Below, in pieces: positions 53,677 to 63,589 of a stretch of 64,000 bases of DNA. The notes under the pieces were generated by a model. That model did not search any database. It worked only from the letters and a program-made list of their open reading frames with translations, and was not told the origin of the DNA. Position numbers and translations under genes: made by a program. How positions within the stretch are numbered: position 1 is the stretch's first letter; every line of letters begins with the position of its first letter. Origin of the DNA: Dysgonomonas mossii (GTDB lineage Bacteria > Bacteroidota > Bacteroidia > Bacteroidales > Dysgonomonadaceae); contig NZ_SPPK01000002.1 in NCBI RefSeq assembly GCF_004569505.1, positions 434,001-498,000 on the forward strand. The letters run 5' to 3'.

Positions 53677-54004
53677 CAGAGAGAAAGTAGTCGTTGAAGA
53701 TCAGTTGTATAATCAGGCTGTATATTTGATTAGAAAAAGAGAAAATCCCGAAAAGGTTAAGATCTTTCTAATCGAACGAGGGCTAAACGAAGAAGATGCT
53801 TATATCTTACTCGACCAAATTATACATCAGGTAGATAAAGAACATATGAAAACAGCACGAAGAAATATTTTTATGGGCTGTTTGGTTTGTGCTGTAGGTG
53901 CGTTTATTACCATTACTGCACATACCTTGCTTACTTCTTTACTTATTTTGGCAGGGATAGGACAGCTTATTATTGGTCTTACCCAATTGCCGAGTAGAGT
54001 GTAA
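53663..54004 (+). CDS. Small hypothetical membrane protein between pyrH and frr
   Basis: A 113-residue protein overlapping the end of pyrH by 14 bases. The N-terminal half is charged and helical (VYLIRKRENPEKVKIFLIE, LNEEDAYILLDQI), then two hydrophobic helices at about 70-88 and 90-108. Not a family I can name. The overlap suggests translational coupling with pyrH. Start could also be the ATG at 53669. Confidence 0.75.
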   Translation: MYMHNREKVVVEDQLYNQAVYLIRKRENPEKVKIFLIERGLNEEDAYILLDQIIHQVDKEHMKTARRNIFMGCLVCAVGAFITITAHTLLTSLLILAGIGQLIIGLTQLPSRV

Positions 54005-54051
54005 GTAGATTTATTTAATCTTAAAATATTGAAAACAAAAAATATATATTT

Positions 54052-54615
54052 ATGGCAGCAGACCTAAAACAAATCGAACAAAAGGCGGAAGCTAAGATGT
54101 CGGCCTCTGTAGAGTTTCTGGACGAAACGTTATCTCGTATTCGTGCCGGAAAAGCCAATCCGCATATTCTTGATGGTATAAAACTTGAGTATTACGGATC
54201 AATAACCCCGCTAAGTGGTGTGGCGGCTATCAATACACCTGATGCTAGAACTATCATCGTCCAACCATGGGAAAAACAAATGTTGAAAGAGGTAGAAAAA
54301 GCCATCCTGAACTCTGATGTAGGTATCACACCCGATAATAATGGCGAGGTGATACGTCTTTCTATCCCTCCGTTGACAGAAGAGCGTCGTAAACTCTTGG
54401 TAAAACAAGCGAAACAGGAAGCCGAGGATGCTAAAGTGAGTGTGCGTAACGCTCGTCGTGATGCAATTGATACGATCAAAAAATCAGTGAAGGAAGGCTT
54501 GGCGGAAGACGTAGCCAAAGATGGCGAGAACGAAATGCAAAAGCTTCATGATAAGTATATCAAAAAGATAGACGATCTGTTTGCTCTTAAAGAAAAAGAG
54601 ATTTTAACTGTATAA
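54052..54615 (+). CDS. frr: Ribosome recycling factor
   Basis: Splits post-termination ribosomes with EF-G. The 187 residues show the family pattern [25 protein letters not shown] near 23-47 and [36 protein letters not shown] near 101-136. Lies in the pyrH-frr-rsgA cluster. Confidence 0.97.
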   Translation: MAADLKQIEQKAEAKMSASVEFLDETLSRIRAGKANPHILDGIKLEYYGSITPLSGVAAINTPDARTIIVQPWEKQMLKEVEKAILNSDVGITPDNNGEVIRLSIPPLTEERRKLLVKQAKQEAEDAKVSVRNARRDAIDTIKKSVKEGLAEDVAKDGENEMQKLHDKYIKKIDDLFALKEKEILTV

Positions 54616-54638
54616 CGAAATATACCGAAAATAGAATA

Positions 54639-54679
54639 TGCCAATATGCTGATCGCTTTACAGTATCGGCACATTGGCA
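54639..54679 (+). other. Hairpin between frr and rsgA
   Basis: TGCCAAT and ATTGGCA form the outer stem and GCTGAT with ATCGGC the inner one, with an 11-base loop. No T-run follows, so it is not a standard terminator; it may protect an mRNA end or affect rsgA translation. Confidence 0.45.
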
Positions 54680-54704
54680 CATTTGCATTTTAAAGGATTG
54701 ATTG

Positions 54705-55631
54705 ATGAATGGTCTTGTAATAAAAAATACGGGTAGTTGGTATTTGGTTCGTACCGATGACGGCAGCGACGTTGAATGTAAGGTAAAAGGAAACTTTCGT
54801 CTTAAAGATATACGTAGCACCAATCCCATTGCTGTAGGAGACAGAGTAACCATTGTACCAAACAATGAAGGCACTGCTCTGATAACGGAGATCGAAGACC
54901 GTAAGAATTATATTATACGCCGTTCGTCTAATTTATCGAAGCAATCGCACATTTTGGCCGCTAATATCGATCTGTGTTTTTTGATTGTAACCGTTAATCA
55001 TCCGGTAACCTCTACTGTTTTTATTGACCGCTTTCTGGCTGCAGCCGAAGCGTATCGCGTGCCGGTGAATCTTATTTTCAACAAGACAGATCTATACGCA
55101 GAAGAGGAGATAGAATATATGGATGCTTTGATTAGTCTTTATGATTATATTGGTTACCCAAGCATCAAGATATCAGCTTTACATAATACAGGATTAGAAA
55201 TTTTACAAGAGAGAATAAAGGACAAAACTACCTTGTTTTCGGGTCACTCGGGCGTCGGAAAGTCTACACTTATCAACGCGCTTGTACCTGATGTTCACCT
55301 AAAGACGGGTGCAATATCCGGTTATCATGGCAAAGGAATGCATACAACCACTTTTTCGGAAATGATAGAATTGCCACAGGGAGGATTTATTATAGATACT
55401 CCTGGTATCAAAGGCTTTGGTACTGTGGATATGGAGAAGAATGAAATATTTCACTTCTTTCCCGAGATCTTTAAGGCGTCTAAAGATTGTCGTTACAATA
55501 ACTGCATTCATATAAATGAGCCCGGATGTGCAGTGCGTGATGCTGTAGAAAATCACTATATAAGCGAGAGCCGCTACAAGTCATACATGAGCATGATGCA
55601 AGAGGATATTGAAGAAAAATATAGGAAATAG
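54705..55631 (+). CDS. rsgA: Ribosome small subunit-dependent GTPase A
   Basis: Circularly permuted GTPase for late 30S maturation. The ATG at 54705 is preferred to the TTG at 54702. About 308 residues: OB domain (about 1-70), GTPase domain with the G4 NKTD near 127, G1 [14 protein letters not shown] near 180-193 and G3 DTPGI, then the zinc-binding C-terminus ([14 protein letters not shown] near 265-280). Followed after 2 bases by a DUF2809 gene. Confidence 0.96.
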   Translation: MNGLVIKNTGSWYLVRTDDGSDVECKVKGNFRLKDIRSTNPIAVGDRVTIVPNNEGTALITEIEDRKNYIIRRSSNLSKQSHILAANIDLCFLIVTVNHPVTSTVFIDRFLAAAEAYRVPVNLIFNKTDLYAEEEIEYMDALISLYDYIGYPSIKISALHNTGLEILQERIKDKTTLFSGHSGVGKSTLINALVPDVHLKTGAISGYHGKGMHTTTFSEMIELPQGGFIIDTPGIKGFGTVDMEKNEIFHFFPEIFKASKDCRYNNCIHINEPGCAVRDAVENHYISESRYKSYMSMMQEDIEEKYRK

Positions 55632-55633
55632 AT

Positions 55634-56002
55634 ATGAGGTGGAGGTTTGATCGATCGTCATTCTTGATATCTATTGTTCTCTTTTTTGTAGAAGTCGTTA
55701 TCGCTAAATTTTTAGATGATGCTTTTATTCGTCCTTATGGAGGTGATATCTTAGTTGTTATATTGATCTATTATTTTGTAAAGTCATTTGTCCGGATAAA
55801 GCCCTTGTATTTAGCTTTGGGTGTGCTCTTTTTCGCCTATATGGTAGAGGTCGGTCAATACTTCAAGATGGTAGAAGTACTGGGACTTCAAGATTATAAA
55901 GTAATGAGGATTGTTTTAGGGACATCATTTTCCTGGGGCGATATTTTATGCTATACTGTTGGAGCTATTATCTGTTATCTTATCGACAGAAAAGAAAAAT
56001 AG
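55634..56002 (+). CDS. DUF2809 membrane protein
   Basis: A 122-residue protein with four hydrophobic helices. YMVEVGQYF near 75 and GTSFSWGDILCYTVGA near 95-110 are the typical motifs of the DUF2809 family (about 120-130 residues). Function unknown. Two bases after rsgA, so cotranscribed. Confidence 0.85.
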   Translation: MRWRFDRSSFLISIVLFFVEVVIAKFLDDAFIRPYGGDILVVILIYYFVKSFVRIKPLYLALGVLFFAYMVEVGQYFKMVEVLGLQDYKVMRIVLGTSFSWGDILCYTVGAIICYLIDRKEK

Positions 56003-56132
56003 ATATTCGATAATAACACAAATGACATCTTTACAATCATTCATACAAGAGCTTTTTCAAGAAAATATCAGATAGTGGAGGTAAGTCTTTCGAATTATTT
56101 GATAAAAAAAGAGCTTGAGTTTAAATTTGTTA

Positions 56133-56140
56133 TAACTTTG
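56133..56140 (+). promoter_or_regulatory. Cardiolipin synthase promoter, -7 box
   Basis: TAACTTTG, 24 bases before the chosen cls ATG at 56164; TTG about 15 bases upstream is too near for an ideal -33. Confidence 0.45.
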
Positions 56141-56163
56141 AAAAAAATGTATATTATTTGCGT

Positions 56164-57600
56164 ATGGATGTAGCAGCGCAAGCAACAGATCATCTTATCC
56201 TTCTTTTCCAGATACTTTATGTGGTTACGGCTTTGGGTACGATGGTTGTGATTATCTCGGAGAATAGGAACCCCTTGAAAACGATTTCTTGGGTGCTTAT
56301 TCTATTGTTGCTTCCTTTGGTAGGTCTTATCATATACTATTTCTTCGGCGAAGATAATCGTAAGCAGCGTCTGATATCCCATAAGATGTATAAGAAACTC
56401 AATCGTCGGTCTATTGGTAGGCGAGAGTTGTTGGAAACGCTGAATCCACCTGTAGAGTATAAAGGGTTAGTAAACTTATTGAACCGATTGAAAGGTACAC
56501 CCTTATATGGCGGTAGTAGCGTTACTTTTTATTCTTCAGGACCCGAAAAGTTTGAGGCTTTGTTTGAGGAGCTTGAGAAAGCGGAAAAGCATATACATAT
56601 CCAATACTATATCTTCTTAGATGATGAGATAGGGTGTAAAACCCGAGAAATATTGCTTCGTAAAGCAGCGGATGGCGTTGAAGTGCGTCTTATTTATGAT
56701 GATGTTGGCTCTTGGAAAGCAAAGCGTAGCTTCTTTAAAGATATGCAAGCCGGAGGCGTTGAAGTTCAACCTTTTTTGAAGGTGGCATTCAAGTTTTTGA
56801 CAAGTAGAGTGAATTATCGGAATCACAGAAAAATTGTAGTTATTGATGGTAAAGTTGGTTTTGTTGGTGGAATGAATGTTGCAGATCGATATATCAACGG
56901 TGTAGGAAGTGGAATTTGGCGAGATAGTCATGTCAAGATAGAAGGAAAAGCTGTGGCAGGATTACAGACATCATTTCTTATCGACTGGTATTCGTCGCGT
57001 AAAGAATTTCTAGCATCAGATACTTATTATCCTATACTTGATAGTCAGGGAGATAACATGATTCAGCTGGTTACAAGTGGACCCGTAGGGCAATTTAAAG
57101 ATATACACTTAGGTGTTCTGCAAGCCATTTCCAATGCTAAAGAAAGTGTTTATATACAGACCCCTTATTTTATTCCTACCGACTCATTAATGCAGGTTAT
57201 ACAAATGGCGGCGATGCGTGGTGTGGATGTGCGCTTGATGTTGCCCCGCCATTCCGATACTACATTTGTGCATATTGCGTCCATGTCTTTCCTGAAAGAA
57301 GTTTTGGATGCCAAAGTGAGTGTCTATTTTTTTGAAGCCGGATTTCTTCACTCCAAGCTAATGACGGTAGACAACTCTCTTACTATAACAGGTTCGGCCA
57401 ATATGGATATGCGTAGTTTCGAACATAATTTCGAAATTGATGCTTTTATATATAGCGAAGAGACTTGCCGCAAAGCCCAAGAGATATTCTTGAAAGATAT
57501 GGAGAGCTCAACACAGTTGCTTGTGGAAGAATGGGATCAAAGGTCACGGATTGAAAAATTTAAAGAGTCTGTCATGCGCTTGTTCTCTCCATTATTATAA
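56164..57600 (+). CDS. cls: Cardiolipin synthase
   Basis: Condenses two phosphatidylglycerols to cardiolipin at the inner membrane. From the ATG at 56164 the protein is 478 residues: two N-terminal helices (about 8-30 and 38-58), then two phospholipase-D HKD motifs, NHRKIVVIDGKVGFVGGMN near 219-237 and HSKLMTVDNSLTITGSANMD near 397-416. A TTG at 56158 is an alternative start. Confidence 0.95.
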   Translation: MDVAAQATDHLILLFQILYVVTALGTMVVIISENRNPLKTISWVLILLLLPLVGLIIYYFFGEDNRKQRLISHKMYKKLNRRSIGRRELLETLNPPVEYKGLVNLLNRLKGTPLYGGSSVTFYSSGPEKFEALFEELEKAEKHIHIQYYIFLDDEIGCKTREILLRKAADGVEVRLIYDDVGSWKAKRSFFKDMQAGGVEVQPFLKVAFKFLTSRVNYRNHRKIVVIDGKVGFVGGMNVADRYINGVGSGIWRDSHVKIEGKAVAGLQTSFLIDWYSSRKEFLASDTYYPILDSQGDNMIQLVTSGPVGQFKDIHLGVLQAISNAKESVYIQTPYFIPTDSLMQVIQMAAMRGVDVRLMLPRHSDTTFVHIASMSFLKEVLDAKVSVYFFEAGFLHSKLMTVDNSLTITGSANMDMRSFEHNFEIDAFIYSEETCRKAQEIFLKDMESSTQLLVEEWDQRSRIEKFKESVMRLFSPLL

Positions 57601-57802
57601 TAGTAAAGTTGATACAAGATACAATTATATAACTATATTATACTCAAGAGTATTGTTGAAATACCTGCCGATCGGAAGGATTGGAGTGTATGATAAATAA
57701 AATAGTTAAAAAAATGTTTTTTGCAAATTTCAGGATTAGAGACTTATACGTCAAAAAATGAGAGAAAATCAATGTATAATCTCTAATTTAAGGACTTTTT
57801 TA

Positions 57803-57832
57803 TTTGTTTTAGTTAAAAAAAATATATCTTTG
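57803..57832 (+). promoter_or_regulatory. gmd-fcl promoter
   Basis: TTTG at 57803-57806 and TATCTTTG at 57825-57832, spaced 18 bases, giving a leader of about 105 bases. The 345-base gap 57601-57945 holds no gene that I can see; apart from this promoter it is AT-rich. Confidence 0.7.
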
Positions 57833-57945
57833 TTGCTTGAACTGATTATTCGTATTGGTTAAAAGATGCAATAATTAGGAAAGGTTAAGTATAAAATTGA
57901 TCATTAACATAAATCTTAATAAAGATTTTTTATTAAGTAAACTAT

Positions 57946-59097
57946 ATGGGTAAAGTAGCACTCATCACAGGCGTTACAGGACAAGATGGAGCTTATTTGT
58001 CAGAATACTTGATAAAAAAGGGCTATACAGTACATGGACTTAAAAGAAGATCTTCCATGTTTAACACAGATCGTATAGACCATTTATATCAAGATCCTCA
58101 TCTTGAAGATAGAAATATGATTCTTCATTATGGCGATATGACAGATAGCATGAATCTGACACGACTAATCGGCGACGTAAAGCCCGATGAAATATATAAT
58201 CTTGCGGCAATGAGCCATGTTAAGGTTAGTTTTGATATCCCTGAATATACAGCAAATGCAGACGGAATAGGTACTCTTCGTATATTAGAGGCTGTTCGTC
58301 TTCTTAATTTGGTAAATAAAACAAGGATATATCAGGCTTCAACATCCGAGCTTTATGGTTTGGTGCAAGAGATACCTCAAAAAGAAACAACACCATTTTA
58401 TCCGAGAAGTCCGTATGCTGTCGCTAAAATGTATGCATATTGGATTACGGTTAATTATAGAGAGGCTTATGGTATGCATGCCAGCAATGGTATCTTGTTT
58501 AATCATGAATCTCCATTAAGAGGTGAAACGTTTGTTACAAGAAAGGTGACTCGTGCAGTTGCGCGTATAGTCTTAGGGCTTCAAGATAAAGTTTATATGG
58601 GAAATCTTTCCAGTAAACGAGATTGGGGACATGCCAAAGATTATATAAAGGCTATGTATCTTATTCTTCAACAAGATACTGCTGACGATTATGTAATCTC
58701 TACAGGCGTCACAACTACTATTCGTGACTTTATCAAAATGTCATTTTTAGAGGTCGGAGTAGATGTTGAGTTTAGAGGTGAAGATGAAAAGGAAGAAGGC
58801 TATATTGTAGGTGTTGATGAGAATAAATTCTCTAAAATAGTTGGAGCCGAATATTTAGAAGGCTTCATTAAGAGAATAGGACAATCTGTTGTAGGTGTCG
58901 ATCCTGCTTATTTTCGTCCGACAGAAGTTGATATTCTTATTGGTGACAATACAAAGGCCAGGACTAAATTAGGCTGGGAGCCTACATACGATCTTAAAGC
59001 TTTATGTCAGGATATGGTTGTTCATGATGTTGAGCTGATGAAGAAAGAAGAGTACCTCAAAAATGGAGGATATAGAATTTTGAATTACTTTGAATAA
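57946..59097 (+). CDS. gmd: GDP-mannose 4,6-dehydratase
   Basis: First step from GDP-mannose to GDP-L-fucose. The 383-residue SDR protein has [15 protein letters not shown] near 8-22, the mid-chain STSELYG region, the catalytic YxxxK in [12 protein letters not shown] near 149-160 and the [15 protein letters not shown] substrate loop near 184-198. Followed by fcl after 16 bases. Confidence 0.97.
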   Translation: MGKVALITGVTGQDGAYLSEYLIKKGYTVHGLKRRSSMFNTDRIDHLYQDPHLEDRNMILHYGDMTDSMNLTRLIGDVKPDEIYNLAAMSHVKVSFDIPEYTANADGIGTLRILEAVRLLNLVNKTRIYQASTSELYGLVQEIPQKETTPFYPRSPYAVAKMYAYWITVNYREAYGMHASNGILFNHESPLRGETFVTRKVTRAVARIVLGLQDKVYMGNLSSKRDWGHAKDYIKAMYLILQQDTADDYVISTGVTTTIRDFIKMSFLEVGVDVEFRGEDEKEEGYIVGVDENKFSKIVGAEYLEGFIKRIGQSVVGVDPAYFRPTEVDILIGDNTKARTKLGWEPTYDLKALCQDMVVHDVELMKKEEYLKNGGYRILNYFE

Positions 59098-59113
59098 AAG
59101 TAAGAAAATATAG

Positions 59114-60217
59114 ATGATAGAAAAGAATGCTAAAATATATGTAGCCGGCCATAGAGGCTTGGTTGGTTCTGCAATTCTTAAAAGTCTTGTAAGCAAAGGA
59201 TACACAAATTTTGTCTTAAGAACGCATCAAGAATTAGATCTTACAGATCAAAAAGCTGTATCCGAATTTTTTACAAAGGAAAAGCCTGAATATGTTTTTT
59301 TAGCGGCGGCTAAAGTAGGAGGCATTATTGCCAATAATACATATCGGGGGCAATTCATTTATGAAAATTTGATGATCCAGAACAATGTAATTCATCAATC
59401 ATATCTGAATAATGTTAAAAAATTAGTGTTTTTAGGTAGTTCTTGTATTTATCCCAAAGAAGCACCTCAGCCAATGACGGAAGATACACTGTTGACAGGC
59501 CCTTTGGAATACACAAATGAACCGTATGCAATAGCTAAAATCGCCGGTTTAAAGATGTGTGAGAGCTATAATATACAGTATGGAACGAATTTTATAGCGG
59601 TAATGCCAACAAACCTATATGGTTTGAATGATAATTTTAATCTTGAAACATCTCATGTATTGCCAGCAATTCTAAGAAAAGTACATTTGGGGAAATGCTT
59701 AGAAAATAATGCTTGGGATATTATAGAGCAGGACTTGAATGTTAGGCCGATAGAGGGAGTATCCGGAACTTCATCTAAAACAGAAATACTAGAAATACTA
59801 GCTAAGTATGGTATAAGAAAAGTTGGAGATGTTGTTCAGGTCGAACTTTGGGGGTCAGGAAAACCGATGAGAGAATTCCTGTGGAGTCAGGAAATGGGAG
59901 ATGCCACTGTTTTTGTGATGGAGTCTGTAAACTTTTTTGACTTAGTTGATGTTATACATGGAAGGGAGATAAAGAACACACACATTAATATTGGAACCGG
60001 TATTGAAATATCTATAAAAGATGTTGCAAACCTTGTAAAAGAAATAGTCGAATTCTCCGGAAGTTTGTGGTTTAATACAGATAAGCCAGATGGAACGATG
60101 AGAAAATTATCAGATGTATCAAAACTTAATTCTTTGGGCTGGCAACATCAAGTTGAAATAGAAGATGGCTTGAAGTTGATGTATGCTTGGTATACTGAGT
60201 ATAATATATTAAATTAA
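59114..60217 (+). CDS. fcl: GDP-L-fucose synthase
   Basis: Epimerase/reductase that finishes GDP-L-fucose. The 367 residues contain GHRGLVGSAIL near 12-22, LGSSCIYPKEAPQPMTED near 106-123 and the catalytic YxxxK in EPYAIAKIAG. It is longer than E. coli Fcl (321) because of an insertion of about 45 residues after the NLYGLNDNFN motif, a form common in Bacteroidota. With gmd it supplies fucose for surface glycans or glycoproteins. Confidence 0.95.
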   Translation: MIEKNAKIYVAGHRGLVGSAILKSLVSKGYTNFVLRTHQELDLTDQKAVSEFFTKEKPEYVFLAAAKVGGIIANNTYRGQFIYENLMIQNNVIHQSYLNNVKKLVFLGSSCIYPKEAPQPMTEDTLLTGPLEYTNEPYAIAKIAGLKMCESYNIQYGTNFIAVMPTNLYGLNDNFNLETSHVLPAILRKVHLGKCLENNAWDIIEQDLNVRPIEGVSGTSSKTEILEILAKYGIRKVGDVVQVELWGSGKPMREFLWSQEMGDATVFVMESVNFFDLVDVIHGREIKNTHINIGTGIEISIKDVANLVKEIVEFSGSLWFNTDKPDGTMRKLSDVSKLNSLGWQHQVEIEDGLKLMYAWYTEYNILN

Positions 60218-60253
60218 AAAAAGAGTGTTTAATTATAATTTAAAAGATTGATT

Positions 60254-61399
60254 ATGAAAAAAGTAAGTTTACTTTTAGTTTTAGTTTTTGCGGCTATGGC
60301 TATTTCTGCTCAAGATAGCGGATTTAGTACTAAAGTTGGTCGCAATGCAACTTTTGCGCGTAACGGTTTTTGGGATAACTGGTTTGTAGGAATTGGTGGT
60401 GGAGCAACAATGTATCTTAATGATAACGCAAATGATGCTAAATTCACTAACCGCCTTAACCTAGCTCCAACTGTTTTCGTAGGTAAATGGTATAATCCTT
60501 ATTTCGGAGCACGTTTGAAATTTAATGGTGGTGGTTACCACACATTTAATCAAGGAGCAACAGTTATGAATCACCCTCATTATTTAGGTGCTAACGTTGA
60601 CCTATTGTTCAATGTTTCTAACTATTTGGGACATTATAACGAAAATCGCTTCTACAGCTTTATACCTTATGTTGGTATAGGATTTGTTCATGGATTTGAC
60701 GAAGATTGGAAATCTATCAAGAACAACTCTGCTACATGGAATGCCGGTATTATCAACAATTTCCGTCTGTCTAACAGAGCTTCTCTATTCGTAGAAATAG
60801 CTGGAAATATGGTTCAAGAGTCTTTCGACCGTATGGGTGGTGGAGACTGGGAATGGGATGGCATGCTATCTGCATTCGTAGGATTTAACTTCAAAATTGG
60901 TAAAAGAAATGACTTCTCTGAAGCTTTGTTGATGGATCAAGGTCTTCTTGATGATCTAAACGGTCAAATCAACAAACTGCGTCAAGAAAATGAAGCTTTG
61001 AAAAACAGAAAAGTTGAAGCTCCAAAATGTCCAGATTGTCCAAAATGTCCAGAAGTTAAACCAGCTGAGGTTAAAAACTTTGTTTCTAACGTAGTATTCT
61101 TCCGTCTTGGTAGTGCAGTTATTGACAAAAACCAAGAAGTTAGCATCTACAACACAGCTAAATATCTACAAGATAATCCTAGCAAAAATGTTAAGATTGT
61201 AGGTTATGCTGATAAGAAAACTGGTACAGCTTCTATCAACATGAAACTTTCTGAAAAACGTGCTAAGAATGTTGCTAATGCGTTGATCAACAAATACAAC
61301 ATCAACAGCAACCGCGTTAAAGTTGAATGGAAAGGTGACACAGAACAACCATATGCAGAAAATGCATGGAACCGTGTTGCTATCTTCTTTGCTGAATAA
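60254..61399 (+). CDS. OmpA-family outer-membrane protein
   Basis: From the ATG at 60254 a 381-residue exported protein: signal peptide (about 1-20, after AISAQ), an N-terminal eight-strand beta-barrel region at about 25-215 with alternating aromatics, a short coiled coil and the cysteine-proline linker CPDCPKCPEVKPAEV near 255-270, and the OmpA C-terminal peptidoglycan-binding domain (VVFFRLGSAVIDKNQ, ending WNRVAIFFAE). GC and codon use suggest high expression. Ends at a strong terminator. Confidence 0.95.
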   Translation: MKKVSLLLVLVFAAMAISAQDSGFSTKVGRNATFARNGFWDNWFVGIGGGATMYLNDNANDAKFTNRLNLAPTVFVGKWYNPYFGARLKFNGGGYHTFNQGATVMNHPHYLGANVDLLFNVSNYLGHYNENRFYSFIPYVGIGFVHGFDEDWKSIKNNSATWNAGIINNFRLSNRASLFVEIAGNMVQESFDRMGGGDWEWDGMLSAFVGFNFKIGKRNDFSEALLMDQGLLDDLNGQINKLRQENEALKNRKVEAPKCPDCPKCPEVKPAEVKNFVSNVVFFRLGSAVIDKNQEVSIYNTAKYLQDNPSKNVKIVGYADKKTGTASINMKLSEKRAKNVANALINKYNINSNRVKVEWKGDTEQPYAENAWNRVAIFFAE

Positions 61400-61429
61400 T
61401 TTCGGCTAATGAAAATATAAGAATAGGAA

Positions 61430-61459
61430 AGAGTGGAGTATATCTCCACTCTTTTTTTT
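61430..61459 (+). terminator. ompA-family gene terminator
   Basis: GAGTGGAG (61431-61438) and CTCCACTC (61444-61451) with a 5-base loop and eight Ts. Confidence 0.9.
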
Positions 61460-61618
61460 GTTTCGTATTGATGCAATACACGATAAAAGGACGATTTTAG
61501 ATAATGATATCCCTAAGATATGTTGGCTGATTTGATATTGCCATATATTCTCTACCCTAGGCAAGTATAGAGCATTTGTTAAACAGAATCGGTGTGCTAA
61601 AATGTGTTATTAAAAGAT

Positions 61619-61657
61619 AAAGCCGGAAGCTATCTAATAACTTCCGGCTTTATTTTT
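61619..61657 (-). terminator. DUF3857 gene terminator
   Basis: AAAGCCGGAAG and CTTCCGGCTTT pair perfectly around an 11-base loop, with a T-run on one side and an AT-rich flank on the other. It lies just past the stop of the minus-strand gene at 61682 and probably works in both directions. Confidence 0.8.
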
Positions 61658-61681
61658 TAGAATTAACTTATTCTTATTTTA

Positions 61682-63574
61682 TCAGATCTTCTTTAATACG
61701 ACTTTTCTCTTTATTGCTGAATTTATTTCAGAGAAAAAAGATTTGATTTCGTTGTAGCTCGATTTGTCATACTTTCCTGTAAAAATATCTATATTCTGTA
61801 TATATATAATTTTACGATCTTCCACCTTGCATTGTGTCTTTAACTTCCCAAACGGAGTTTCTATTGAAATATCTTTAGGTAATGATTCAATAGCGTATGT
61901 TTCAGGGATATTGAATGTGATAGAATCAGAGTCAGAATATCCATTTTCTATTACGATATCCTGTTTCCGTGTAGAAGATGTAAATATATTATAATTACCT
62001 TTTCTCAAAGGGCATACAGATGCAAATAATCGCATTCCGGTTTTATTCACAAAGTCTTCAGCTTCGAAATTTGCAGACAATGTACATGATGGTAGCGACG
62101 ACCTGTCTTCAGAGACTTCGATTTGTGAAATCTTTACTTTTGGCATATTCACATTCGTATTGATGTAGTTCATCTCTTTTTCTCTGTCTTTAGATGTCAT
62201 CCAATAAAAAAACTTGTCGTACAAATGTAAATGTTCAGTAAACTGCATTTTGCCTTTTGCCATTCCGTTTTCGGATATATCTATATCTAGCTTTGATACC
62301 TGATAGTTTTGATCGTCTTTATATTCGGGTAAACGGCACATTTTGCCTCCTTCATTCGTTATAATAAGACTATTATGGCCTGCAATTTTATCATGTATAT
62401 ATCCAAAAGGAAGCTTTTGGCTTGTACATTCCAGCCAGATACTGTCGTTCTTGAAAGGGACCAGCAGAATAACATGGTCAAACTGATTAAAGTTAGGGAA
62501 ATCAGGTAGTATATCCTTCTCTCTCATACTTACTATGCTGTAATTGGAAGGTATATCAACGGCTTTTAGCATGGCCATCATTAAATTGGTTAAGCCCTTA
62601 CAGTCGCCAAATCCACTTTTACTTACAGATGTTGCATCGATAGGCTGATAGCCTCCTATGCCCAATTGTATGCTGACATATCTTGTGTTATTCTGTAGAT
62701 ATTGATAAAGAATGGCCACCTTTTCTCTATCGTTTTTTGCATCTTTTGTGAGATCTTTGATTTTAATCACAAAATCGGCAGGAAGAATATCTTTCCCTGT
62801 TAACAAACTTGATATCCATTTGCCGTGATTTTCCCAGTTAGACAAATTGCCACAGGTTGAATCATAGCAGAAATCATTTGGTATTAATAATACTTTTGGA
62901 ATAATTTCGCGAAATGGAGGAGCATAAGGTTCCCTGTCGATAGCTTTCATGTTTTCGAGTGATAGCGAATATATATGCTTATTACCGACAGTTTCATCTT
63001 TAATATTGCAAGAATAATTAGAATAATAGCGAAGATTCATTCCTGTTGGGAGTTCAATCTTATAGCTAGCTTGTTTTAGCGATAACAGACTTCCATTGAT
63101 AGGTATGAAAGGAGGGTAGTATAAAATACCGTTTTTCCATCTTTCCTGATAGGAATACTCTATAGTGTAAGGGTATGTAGGGTTCTTATATTCATAGAAC
63201 ATAGAGTAGTCGTCGGTACTCAAATGTTCAGATAAGGAGGAAGATATTAAGTCTTTTTTCCCTATCTTCTTGACTACTGTCCCCGACATATTTTTTATTA
63301 CGCCCGAGAAATCTTTCAACTCCCTGAATTTATCATACGTTTCGTTGAAGTAGCCATATTCCTCTCCCTGCTCATTTAGGATAGTTATAACCTTACTCAC
63401 TGACAGTGTTGCATTATTCAAATCAGTTTGACTAAATACTGCAGAATAATTATCTACGATGGCGCATGCGTTCTCTCGCAAACTATCAACCTTTTGTATA
63501 ACAAATTGCCCATAGGCTTGCGTTTGGGATAGAACAAATAAGAGAACACATGCAAATATATATCTGATATTCAT
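61682..63574 (-). CDS. DUF3857/transglutaminase-like exported protein
   Basis: A 630-residue exported protein: signal peptide (about 1-22, cleavage after AYGQ), a DUF3857 beta-sandwich domain at about 50-230, a transglutaminase-like domain at about 280-380 with the catalytic cysteine in GFGDCKGLTNL near 330 and downstream His in FDHVILLV, and a C-terminal DUF3858-like domain. Only the core Cys and candidate His are visible, so activity is not certain. A paralogue lies directly upstream on the same strand, 15 bases away. Confidence 0.9.
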   Translation of the reverse strand: MNIRYIFACVLLFVLSQTQAYGQFVIQKVDSLRENACAIVDNYSAVFSQTDLNNATLSVSKVITILNEQGEEYGYFNETYDKFRELKDFSGVIKNMSGTVVKKIGKKDLISSSLSEHLSTDDYSMFYEYKNPTYPYTIEYSYQERWKNGILYYPPFIPINGSLLSLKQASYKIELPTGMNLRYYSNYSCNIKDETVGNKHIYSLSLENMKAIDREPYAPPFREIIPKVLLIPNDFCYDSTCGNLSNWENHGKWISSLLTGKDILPADFVIKIKDLTKDAKNDREKVAILYQYLQNNTRYVSIQLGIGGYQPIDATSVSKSGFGDCKGLTNLMMAMLKAVDIPSNYSIVSMREKDILPDFPNFNQFDHVILLVPFKNDSIWLECTSQKLPFGYIHDKIAGHNSLIITNEGGKMCRLPEYKDDQNYQVSKLDIDISENGMAKGKMQFTEHLHLYDKFFYWMTSKDREKEMNYINTNVNMPKVKISQIEVSEDRSSLPSCTLSANFEAEDFVNKTGMRLFASVCPLRKGNYNIFTSSTRKQDIVIENGYSDSDSITFNIPETYAIESLPKDISIETPFGKLKTQCKVEDRKIIYIQNIDIFTGKYDKSSYNEIKSFFSEINSAIKRKVVLKKI

Positions 63575-63589
63575 ATTAAGATAAGCATT

